Source: an uncultured Pseudomonadota bacterium (GTDB lineage Bacteria; Myxococcota_A; UBA9042; CAIXZC01). Taken from it: a stretch of 16,212 nucleotides of DNA. The notes below the pieces were generated by a model, which did not search any database, was not told the DNA's origin, and worked only from the letters and a program-made list of their open reading frames with translations. The translations under genes and the position numbers were made by a program. Location of the stretch: positions 1-16,212 of the forward strand of contig CALGBT010000300.1 of assembly GCA_937884235.1 (NCBI GenBank). Direction: 5' to 3'. This document shows, one piece after another, positions 1 through 6,451 of this stretch. Within the stretch, counting starts at the first letter, position 1. Each line of letters starts with the position of its first letter.

Positions 1-156
1 ACCGCTCTTGTATGCCGCGGCGGTGGGATACTTGTAGGTCCCGGGCCCCTTGTCGTCACCGGCAGGGTCTTCAAAGACGATGGGTTCAAAGGCCAACGCA
101 CCGGCGGCAGTCATCAGCATCGCCGCCAATAAAAGGAACACCGAGAGCTGTCTCAT
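1..156 (-). CDS. Secreted protein with glucodextranase C-type (alpha-glucan associated) domain, N-terminal part only
   Basis: The gene runs off the left edge, so only the first 52 residues are visible. They begin with a clear signal peptide: MRQ, a hydrophobic stretch, then a likely cut after ALA at residue 22. The mature start reads FEPIVFEDPAGDDKGPGTY followed by a K-Y-P-T segment. This acidic D-P-x-G-D-D-x-G-P-G-T-Y pattern is characteristic of the C-terminal domain of glucodextranase (PF09985 type), which occurs in extracellular amylopullulanase-like and glucan-binding proteins. A GGAGGT Shine-Dalgarno site lies 6 nt before the ATG. The gene follows malQ by 55 bp on the same strand, which fits a role in alpha-glucan use. 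Whether a catalytic domain follows cannot be seen. Confidence 0.75.
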   Translation of the reverse strand, partial: MRQLSVFLLLAAMLMTAAGALAFEPIVFEDPAGDDKGPGTYKYPTAAAYKSG

Positions 157-211
157 TGCCGCACCTCCAATCACCACAGAATCAGTAACTCAAACTTGAA
201 CTACGGCTAGC

Positions 212-1822
212 CTATGTAGAACCCATGCGGCTGTCAAGCAGTTCCTGAGTCAATCCGTCGTCGGCCAGCAGGTCCTCCATTGTGACCGGGCACCGCCATG
301 ACCAGTTGGTGTGAGCAACCGTCCCGGGGACGTTGATTCGATGGTGCGACGGGTCACCCTCGAGGATGCCAAACAGACCGAGGAGATCCTGGATCATGAA
401 GATGGCGAAGAGCGACCCACTTGCCGCCACCCACTGGATTATGCGACGAAGCAGAGGACCCTCAAGGTGGGTCGGGGCCTCACCGTCACCACCCAGGAAC
501 TGCCAGAGTTGCTGTCGGTCTTCGTAGTTGTCCTGCCACCATCCAGCCAGCGTCTCGGAGTCGTGGGTAGAGACGGTGGCAACCGACAGCGGGGGATACT
601 CGGCCGGGGGGATGATGCTGCCATCCCCTTCCCAGCGTTTCTCCCAGCGTTGCACTTTGAGACCGCAGATGCCCATGGAGGTGAGCGTCTGGCGGCAAAC
701 CGGCGGAATAGTCCCCAGGTCTTCGGCCAGCGGCAGCATGTGCGTTGCATCCAGCATCATCTTCAAGAGCCGGTAGCCGTGGTCACCCCAGGTTGACTCA
801 TCCCCCGGGACATACCAACCCTCTCGACCGCTCTCAGCCCCCAATTGAATGGTCCAGATACGGAAGAACCCCACCACGTGGTCAACGCGGTAGAGGTCGA
901 AAAAGCGCTGGGCGTACTGCAAGCGCTGACGCCACCAGCCATAGTCCGTGCGAGCCAGCGCCTCCCAGTCGTAGGTGGGAAAGCCCCAGTACTGCCCATC
1001 TTCGCTGTACATGTCGGGGGGAGCCCCGGCCGCCGTCTCCATACGGAAATACTCCGGGTGCCGCCAGACGTCTGCAGAATCCCGGGCCACCAAGATGGGG
1101 ATGTCCCCCTTGAGCAACACGCCCTTTTGCGACGCGTACTGGTGCACCGCAGAGAACTGCTGATGGGCCACCCATTGCAGATAGCAGTAGAACCGGAACC
1201 GCGTGGCATTCTCCTCTTCGAATGCCCGAAGCTTCTCCGCAGTATCATAGAGATGGCCCCAGTCCTCCCAGGAACGATACTCGTGAACTTCCTTCAGAAC
1301 CCGGTAGGGCAGATAGTCGTCGAGCCACAGATTGTCGGCGCGGAAGCAGAAGAGAGTCTGCTGCAATGCCGCCCCGTCCGCCCTGACGAAGGCCTCCTCC
1401 AGAAGCGCCATCTTGGTGCGGCGAACTTCCATGTAGTCAACTCTTTGAGCGGGCGCCAGACGCTCCCCGGCCTCTCGCACTCGGGCCAGAAGAGAAGCAT
1501 CTTCGGCCACCTGTTCAACCTCGTCAATGGCGATGAAGACGGGGTCGAGGGCGAAAGCTGAGAGGGCCGAATAGGGAACTCCGTCAAGCCCCATGTCGTT
1601 GATCGGAAGAATCTGCAATACCGAGAGCCCCAGACGTTGGCACCAATCTATCAGCGCACGCAAGTCTGCCACATCGCCAATACCGCAATCACGCCGGCTG
1701 CGCAACGAGAAGAGCGGCACGCAAATGCCTCGACGCCGGTCCACACCAATGCGCTCCCAGTGGGTTGCTGTGGCGGTCTTCCCGAGAAATTGCCGGATTT
1801 CGTTGAGTCGCGCTTCTTCCAT
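212..1822 (-). CDS. malQ: 4-alpha-glucanotransferase (amylomaltase, GH77)
   Basis: This cytoplasmic enzyme transfers alpha-1,4-glucan segments between maltodextrins or to glucose, in maltodextrin and glycogen metabolism. The 536 aa fit the family length. The three GH77 acidic residues are visible: the nucleophile Asp314 in RVDHVVGFFR, the acid/base Glu367 in LAEDLG, and Asp421 in STHDSETLAGWW. Further family blocks are GIGDVADL near residue 50, PDMYSEDGQYWGFPTYDW near 280 and HRINVPGT near 495. An upstream in-frame TTG at 1870 is possible, but the ATG at 1822 has GGAGG 5 nt ahead and the likely promoter lies just upstream, so I chose it. It sits between the secreted glucan-domain gene (55 bp downstream) and the CsgG-like gene (104 bp upstream). 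No signal peptide is seen. Confidence 0.97.
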   Translation of the reverse strand: MEEARLNEIRQFLGKTATATHWERIGVDRRRGICVPLFSLRSRRDCGIGDVADLRALIDWCQRLGLSVLQILPINDMGLDGVPYSALSAFALDPVFIAIDEVEQVAEDASLLARVREAGERLAPAQRVDYMEVRRTKMALLEEAFVRADGAALQQTLFCFRADNLWLDDYLPYRVLKEVHEYRSWEDWGHLYDTAEKLRAFEEENATRFRFYCYLQWVAHQQFSAVHQYASQKGVLLKGDIPILVARDSADVWRHPEYFRMETAAGAPPDMYSEDGQYWGFPTYDWEALARTDYGWWRQRLQYAQRFFDLYRVDHVVGFFRIWTIQLGAESGREGWYVPGDESTWGDHGYRLLKMMLDATHMLPLAEDLGTIPPVCRQTLTSMGICGLKVQRWEKRWEGDGSIIPPAEYPPLSVATVSTHDSETLAGWWQDNYEDRQQLWQFLGGDGEAPTHLEGPLLRRIIQWVAASGSLFAIFMIQDLLGLFGILEGDPSHHRINVPGTVAHTNWSWRCPVTMEDLLADDGLTQELLDSRMGST

Positions 1823-1827
1823 TCCTG

Positions 1828-1832
1828 CCTCC
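1828..1832 (-). promoter_or_regulatory. malQ ribosome binding site
   Basis: GGAGG on the minus strand lies 5 nt before the ATG at 1822. It decides the start against the upstream TTG at 1870, which has no comparable site. Confidence 0.8.
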
Positions 1833-1847
1833 GCATGCAGCGACGTG

Positions 1848-1876
1848 ACTATATATTGAGTTACGCTCAATTGGAA
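1848..1876 (-). promoter_or_regulatory. Candidate malQ promoter with embedded operator
   Basis: The minus strand shows a -10 TATAGT (1848-1853, 5 of 6 consensus), a 17-nt spacer, and a weak -35 TTCCAA (1871-1876). An inverted repeat ATTGAG-N5-CTCAAT (1855-1871) almost exactly fills the spacer, as expected for a repressor operator. Transcription would start near 1841, giving a leader of about 19 nt. The weak -35 leaves this as inference. Confidence 0.4.
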
Positions 1877-1926
1877 GCGGAAAGGTGCGATGGTCGTTCT
1901 GTTGAAAACTCATGCAGGAGAGGCTG

Positions 1927-2964
1927 CTACTTGATTACTGCCTGGGAGCCGATTCGCAGGTTCGGCAGAAACTTGTCAGCGGAGACGACATAAGCAGTGC
2001 AGGCCGTGTCAAAGACGTTGATGATAGTGAACTCTGCGAGATACTTGAGAACGTGGGTATGCTCGTCTTTCTCCACGATATAGCCGGTGAACCCCTGCTT
2101 CACCAGGTCCTGCTTGCCCACGTCCAGGGTGATCACCCTCCCATCAATGGCTGTGATGCCAATGGTGGACTTCGAGAAGTCGGTAAATTTGTCTTTGATC
2201 TGGGCCGCGATTGCCTGAATGTCCTCGCGGCTCAAGAGAACGCTTGTACGCTCGGAATCCGTGGTGAATCCGATCTTGGCAGAGCCACTGTAAACAACCA
2301 GTTCCGACAGCCCTTGGCCTACCTTCTGCTGGGTCAGCCAGCTATTGACAATTCGGAAGTCGCAGTGCAGGGAACCGGTGACTGGTCCAGAGACAGTAGC
2401 GGGGGCCTCGCCCTTGTCCTTCTTGCCCTTCTTGCCTCTATCTTTTTCCTCTGGAGCTGCGGGCGGCTCATTGATCTCGAAGGAGGTAATGTAGCCCAAC
2501 AGAATCCCATCCACCATGGTCTGCACCTTGGCCTTCTGGCCAGCGGTCTTGTTCTGTCTTGCTGTACTGGTGGAGGTGGTAACTGTCTTCTTCACCGTGT
2601 CATTGTCATTTCCGTCGGTAACCACCTGGGTGGCAGAAGAGCTGTCAACAACTTCCTGCACCAGGTCGCCTCGGTCGTAGAGCTCAAAACGCCCACCGGC
2701 AAAGAGTTCAGTGGTCAACATGTCGGCGATGGGGTCCACCACGAGATTCCCCTTCCCGGTCTGGTCGACAAAGGTCAGCACCGCCACCTTGAATTTCTGC
2801 GACCTGGGGGTGATTCGCTCCGTGACCTCCAGCAGTCCCTGGGATGTCGGCGGCAACTGGATCATCCGCGCCGTGCCCGGAATCCCCGACTCAACGCAGC
2901 CAAGGGCCAGCAAACCGCCGGTGGTGAAAATAACAGCAGCAAAAATATAGACGAGATTCTTCAT
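1927..2964 (-). CDS. CsgG/FlgT-like outer-membrane lipoprotein
   Basis: The 345-aa protein starts with a lipoprotein signal (MKNLVYIFAAVIF, then GLLALGC), Cys23 being the likely lipidated residue; the box is slightly atypical. Residues 58-106 (KVAVLTFVDQTG, then a TTELFAGGRFELYDRGDLV segment) match the CsgG / TolB-N-like fold. Residues about 110-148 are a Thr/Lys-rich insertion and 171-187 a highly charged Lys/Glu/Gly linker. Residues about 268-345 (TAIDGRVITLDVGKQDLVKQG to the C-terminus) resemble the FlgT C-terminal beta domain. CsgG and FlgT relatives act in secretion of surface fibres or in flagellar outer-membrane rings, but no curli or flagellar gene is nearby, so the role is open. GGAG lies 6 nt before the chosen ATG. 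It follows the 309-aa lipoprotein gene by 28 bp, so the two are co-transcribed. Confidence 0.8.
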   Translation of the reverse strand: MKNLVYIFAAVIFTTGGLLALGCVESGIPGTARMIQLPPTSQGLLEVTERITPRSQKFKVAVLTFVDQTGKGNLVVDPIADMLTTELFAGGRFELYDRGDLVQEVVDSSSATQVVTDGNDNDTVKKTVTTSTSTARQNKTAGQKAKVQTMVDGILLGYITSFEINEPPAAPEEKDRGKKGKKDKGEAPATVSGPVTGSLHCDFRIVNSWLTQQKVGQGLSELVVYSGSAKIGFTTDSERTSVLLSREDIQAIAAQIKDKFTDFSKSTIGITAIDGRVITLDVGKQDLVKQGFTGYIVEKDEHTHVLKYLAEFTIINVFDTACTAYVVSADKFLPNLRIGSQAVIK

Positions 2965-2992
2965 CCAGGACTCCGTTTGGTTCGTGGCCTTT

Positions 2993-3922
2993 CTACTCTT
3001 TGTCAAGTTCAAGCATCACTGGCCGGGCTTTGGCATCGTCCTCAAGGACGCGCAACATGGCCAGGGCATAGCTGGCAGCATCGGGGTCAAAAACCGATTG
3101 GCCAGCCTGGCGCCAGAGTCGCACCGCAGCATCGCCATCACCGCGGGCGAAAGCGGCGTAACCGCACCACGAAAGTGCGGCAGTCTCGGCCGGCTCTTCC
3201 TTGCCACTCAGGTCAGCCAGCAAGCGGGTGCACAGGCTGGAAACATCCTGCCCCGAGAGAACCGCCACCTCCAACTCCAGCAGGGCCATATCCTGACTCG
3301 GCAAGGTCTGCTTGAGCCGCTTCATGATGGACGGAATCTGTCCGTCCACGAGATTGGCCATAAGGTTCCTCGCACCCTTCCGAAAATCCTCCAGGGGGGC
3401 GATGCTACACTTGGCTTGCTCCAAGGCCGCCAGGAAGTCCTGGAGAGCCCGCCCATAGTACATCGCGACCAATCCCTGCATGATCGTCAACCGCTGCAGG
3501 TAACCGTCATGTGGCACCCGAGAAACCTTGCGGCGGAAATCCTGAAACCGGGCATAGCTGTCTTCCAACCGTGCGGCCAGGGCCTGTGCGTGGGCGAAGC
3601 AACTCCGGATCTCCGGTTCCACGTCCTTGCTACCCATGAATCCCTTCTGGATGGCAGCATACTTGTCATCGTACTCCCAGATCCCATCGGGAACACAAGC
3701 AACGCGCACATCAGCCAGATGGGTGGCAGCCCGGGCAAGATTCGCCAGGACTTCGTCACGCAAAACTTCGTTCTGATAGGCCTGCGGAATCTCGGCCTTC
3801 ATCGCCGTCTGCTCTGGAGGCGCGGGAATAGTTACCTGTGGACCGGTAGCTATGCAGCCCAGGCCCCCCCACGCCATTGCCAGAGCAACAAAGGTTGGCA
3901 ACAATCGATCAATTCTCAACAT
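2993..3922 (-). CDS. Predicted helical lipoprotein, TPR-like C-terminus, function unknown
   Basis: The 309-aa product starts MLRIDRLLPTFVALAMAW and then GGLGC, a plausible but atypical lipobox with Cys23. A short Pro-rich linker follows (IPAPPEQT), then an almost wholly alpha-helical body. The last about 70 residues (AALSWCGYAAFARGDGDAAV and a later ASYALAMLRVLEDD) have the small/large residue spacing of TPR-like helical hairpins. I recognise no named family. The start is fixed by GGAGG 5 nt before the ATG; an in-frame start at 4009 would add an unlikely non-signal extension. It precedes the CsgG-like lipoprotein by 28 bp, and its promoter and structured leader lie just upstream. A scaffold or partner of the CsgG-like protein is a reasonable inference only. 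Confidence 0.75.
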   Translation of the reverse strand: MLRIDRLLPTFVALAMAWGGLGCIATGPQVTIPAPPEQTAMKAEIPQAYQNEVLRDEVLANLARAATHLADVRVACVPDGIWEYDDKYAAIQKGFMGSKDVEPEIRSCFAHAQALAARLEDSYARFQDFRRKVSRVPHDGYLQRLTIMQGLVAMYYGRALQDFLAALEQAKCSIAPLEDFRKGARNLMANLVDGQIPSIMKRLKQTLPSQDMALLELEVAVLSGQDVSSLCTRLLADLSGKEEPAETAALSWCGYAAFARGDGDAAVRLWRQAGQSVFDPDAASYALAMLRVLEDDAKARPVMLELDKE

Positions 3923-3963
3923 CTCCTCCTCCCCAGAGACCGCCAAAAACCGAGGCGACCCGG

Positions 3964-3995
3964 AATAACTCACCCGCACAGTGGGTGAAGTTATT
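3964..3995 (-). repeat. Long imperfect inverted repeat in the 5' leader of the lipoprotein pair
   Basis: On the plus strand AATAACTCACCC and GGGTGAAGTTATT pair as a 12-bp stem with one bulged T and a 7-nt loop (GCACAGT). It lies 41 nt before the lipoprotein start and downstream of the candidate promoter, so it would fold in the mRNA leader. There is no U-run after it on the minus strand, so it does not look like an ordinary intrinsic terminator. A DNA operator is the other reading. Confidence 0.55.
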
Positions 3996-4020
3996 GTATC
4001 TAATGGCATCTTGCCCCAAC

Positions 4021-4050
4021 AAAATAGGTTGCCGAGAACCGTTTCGTCAA
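4021..4050 (-). promoter_or_regulatory. Candidate promoter for the two-lipoprotein transcript
   Basis: Minus strand: -35 TTGACG (4045-4050, 5 of 6), an 18-nt spacer, and -10 TATTTT (4021-4026, 4 of 6). Transcription would begin near 4014, leaving a leader of about 90 nt that holds the stem-loop at 3964-3995. A second -10-like TACAAT lies closer to the gene but has a poor -35. Confidence 0.5.
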
Positions 4051-4081
4051 GCCCTTTCAGGAAGCGTCACCAGAGGACGTA

Positions 4082-4101
4082 CGCTGACATCCGTGTCAGC
4101 G
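4082..4101 (-). terminator. Perfect 8-bp hairpin overlapping the stop codon of the 776-aa gene
   Basis: CGCTGACA and TGTCAGCG form a perfect stem around a 4-nt loop. The TGA stop (4096-4098) lies inside one arm. No T-run follows on the minus strand, so intrinsic termination is doubtful; a 3'-end-stabilising or Rho-assisted element is equally possible. Confidence 0.35.
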
Positions 4102-6426
4102 CACCTCCGAAACAGTTCGGGCGATGCGAAACCCGACATCATACTCTGAGTAGCCGGGCGCCTCATGGCGCCGAGCGTCCAGATCGCACTGCCCAACCCG
4201 AGTCGAGAAACTGCAGCCGCGCAGCGTGCGCAGGGAAGTCCTGGTGGCCTCGTCACTCACTTTAGTGGCAGGTGCGGCACCACCCGTGCGGGCGTCCCAA
4301 ACCCACTCCCAGACATTGCCCAGAGTATCAAAAAGACCCCAGCCGTTAGGCCTGTGGCTGGCCACTGGTCCAGGGCTACTGTCGGCATTTCCCTTCCACC
4401 TGGCCAGGGCATCGAGGGTACCACAGATACTCCCTCCGCACCCAGCCCGGGCCGCCACCTCCCATTCGAGTTCGGTGGGGAGACGATAGCCGACGCACTC
4501 CTTCCCAACGGCCCTGCCGCTCACGCAGCGAAAGCCATCGCCAGGCTCGCCGCGGCAACCTTCCAGGACATAGCAGAGCGGCAATCCATCAAGCTTCGAC
4601 CGGGCGTTGCAGTAAGCCAACGCATCCCACCATGAGACTCTCTCCACGGGGCAATCCTCACCACAGGCCCGAAAAGAGGATGGTGCATTTCCCATGGCCG
4701 CACCCCACTCCCCCTGCGTCACTTCAGTGGCCCCGAGAAGATAGGGAGCTGTGGTGCAAACCTCCTGCCCCTCGCTATCGTGCAAACAGCCGGGCTCAAC
4801 GCGTATCAGGCCAGCCCGGACTCGGGTACCCTCACTATCCTCGGCCCCCAGGCGCACGGCAAACTCGACGCTCTCGTTGGGGGAGAGCGATAGCTCACTT
4901 GCCCATCGCTCACCTGAATCATCCAGCACAACAATCTGCCCGGCACACGCTGAAACCGTGAAGGTCCCTGGAGTCTGGCCCACCGTCACACCATCCACCA
5001 ACACCCTTGCGGCTACCGCATTGCCCGTTCTATCTTCGGCAACCACCTTCACGCTGGCGGCAATGGGCGCCGGACGGAGGGTCACCGTACGCGTCTTCCC
5101 GCGCAGCAACTCCACCCGCTGCCGCGCCGGCAAGAAGCACTCCCCCGCTGTCTCCACGAGGTAGACGCCCGGTGGCATTGCCCGCTCGGCAATAGGCGTC
5201 TTGCCAACCGGGGCTCCGTCTATGGTTATTGGAACCCCGTCGGGCACGCTGGTGACAGCCATCATCCCGGTGTTCGACGACAGCTTCCAGGTCAGAATGC
5301 CATTGCGCGCCAAAGCCACGTCCCGCGCCGCCGCCTCAAATCCTTCCAGATGCATGGCCACCCGGTGCGTCCCTGCGCTGATATTCCTGCGACAACCAGC
5401 GCCGGAGTCCTGGCAGACCACCTGCCCATCCACCAGCACCGTGGCTCCCGGCGGCTGGGAGCCGAACTCGACGATCACGATTCCGCCGGTCTCGGGAACC
5501 CAGTCCGGGGGCGCTACGGAGAAGTCCTGCTCCACAACAGTATCTCGCGCCAGATGCGATGCGCTGGCCTGGGTGCGCCCAGCAATCCTGGTCACCAACG
5601 CGGCAACGGCATCGGCTGCCCCCCGAGGAAGATCCGTGGAGGTTACAGGCACCTGTACCCAGGCAGTAATGCAGGATGACTCCAGCGACAGGAGATCGAG
5701 ACGCAGGTTCTTCCCCTGGCTCGCCTCGCTAAGGGAGATCTTCAGCACCGAATTGGGAGCCACCTCCGCCCCGATGCGGCAACGCGTTCCCTCGTCATAG
5801 TTGGCCGCCGCGGACTCCTTGCGCCACTTGCGGATCAACTTGCGCTCTTCGTCATCGGCAATGATGTCAAACTTGGCACTCAGCGCCAACTCGCCCCTGA
5901 CCAAGCTCCTGAGCTCTCGGCCTACCGCCACTGGCAGCGGGGCTCCAACCCCGTCAACGGGCATCTCCACCACTATCCGCGGAGCTTTCTCGAAGTAACT
6001 CTCAACTGCCTTCTCCACGGCCTCCACAGTGCCGTGCTCCACCAGTACCTGCCCCGGCCAGGCCCACAAGAAGGCCTGCGGCAACTCCGTGGCTGCCCAT
6101 TGCCGGGAGACTTCGGCATCGTTGTCGCAAATGGCTCTATCGGGCGTCAGCCCCCGCGGCGTGCACTCTGCCGAATCCACAGTCACCACCACCAACCTGA
6201 GTCCCCGGGGACCATACTTCTCACGCAGGGACTGCCACCGCGGAACCGCCTTTTTGCAGGGCATGCACCAGTCGGCATAGAACTCAACTGCAAGTAGCTT
6301 CACCCCGGGGCGGGCCAACCAGTCATGAGGAACAATCTCCCCCCCCTTATCAGCGGCAGCCACTGGAGAAGGGTAGAAAGACGACGAGATCAAGAAAGCA
6401 ACAGTCAGTGCTGCAGTTCGCAACAT
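4096..6426 (-). CDS. Secreted multidomain protein: thioredoxin, CsgG-like, PEGA repeats, FGE/SUMF1 fold
   Basis: The 776-aa product has a signal peptide (cut near residue 24). Domains in order: a thioredoxin fold, residues about 30-145, with WCMPC at 53-57; a region about 150-290 (ELRSLVRGELALSAKFDIIA, then RIGAEVAPNSVLKISL) resembling CsgG/FlgO-type domains; two or three PEGA-like beta repeats at about 315-500 (QPPGATVLVDGQ; PDGVPITIDGAPVGKTPI; ARVLVDGVTVGQTPG); and an FGE-sulfatase fold at about 540-770 (EVTQGEWGAAMG, YRLPTELEWEVAARAG, GLFDTLGNVWEW, DVGFRIAR). The FGE domain has 13 cysteines and its active-site loop reads RGCSFSTRVGQC, so only one of the two canonical cysteine positions is kept; true formylglycine-generating activity is doubtful. 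GGAGG lies 7 nt before the ATG. It follows the BASS gene by 25 bp, so it is probably co-transcribed. Confidence 0.85.
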   Translation of the reverse strand: MLRTAALTVAFLISSSFYPSPVAAADKGGEIVPHDWLARPGVKLLAVEFYADWCMPCKKAVPRWQSLREKYGPRGLRLVVVTVDSAECTPRGLTPDRAICDNDAEVSRQWAATELPQAFLWAWPGQVLVEHGTVEAVEKAVESYFEKAPRIVVEMPVDGVGAPLPVAVGRELRSLVRGELALSAKFDIIADDEERKLIRKWRKESAAANYDEGTRCRIGAEVAPNSVLKISLSEASQGKNLRLDLLSLESSCITAWVQVPVTSTDLPRGAADAVAALVTRIAGRTQASASHLARDTVVEQDFSVAPPDWVPETGGIVIVEFGSQPPGATVLVDGQVVCQDSGAGCRRNISAGTHRVAMHLEGFEAAARDVALARNGILTWKLSSNTGMMAVTSVPDGVPITIDGAPVGKTPIAERAMPPGVYLVETAGECFLPARQRVELLRGKTRTVTLRPAPIAASVKVVAEDRTGNAVAARVLVDGVTVGQTPGTFTVSACAGQIVVLDDSGERWASELSLSPNESVEFAVRLGAEDSEGTRVRAGLIRVEPGCLHDSEGQEVCTTAPYLLGATEVTQGEWGAAMGNAPSSFRACGEDCPVERVSWWDALAYCNARSKLDGLPLCYVLEGCRGEPGDGFRCVSGRAVGKECVGYRLPTELEWEVAARAGCGGSICGTLDALARWKGNADSSPGPVASHRPNGWGLFDTLGNVWEWVWDARTGGAAPATKVSDEATRTSLRTLRGCSFSTRVGQCDLDARRHEAPGYSEYDVGFRIARTVSEVR

Positions 6427-6451
6427 GGTGCATCCTCCAAGGCCTGCGCTC

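Noticed and set aside
845..1561. 238-codon plus-strand open frame inside malQ
   Set aside because: Antisense to a certain GH77 gene, with no recognisable motif.
1912..3315. 467-codon open frame on the plus strand, with another at 2984-3988
   Set aside because: Both are antisense to two lipoprotein genes with good signals and ribosome sites; they show no family motif and are typical of GC-rich shadow frames.
1927..3922. Curli or flagellar operon
   Set aside because: No CsgA/B/E/F or flagellar gene is present; CsgG and FlgT resemblance alone is not enough.
3964..3995. Intrinsic terminator of the 776-aa gene
   Set aside because: No U-run after the stem on the minus strand, and a better-matched promoter lies upstream of it.
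4096..6426. Genuine formylglycine-generating sulfatase activator
   Set aside because: One catalytic cysteine position is Thr and no sulfatase gene is nearby; only the fold is supported.
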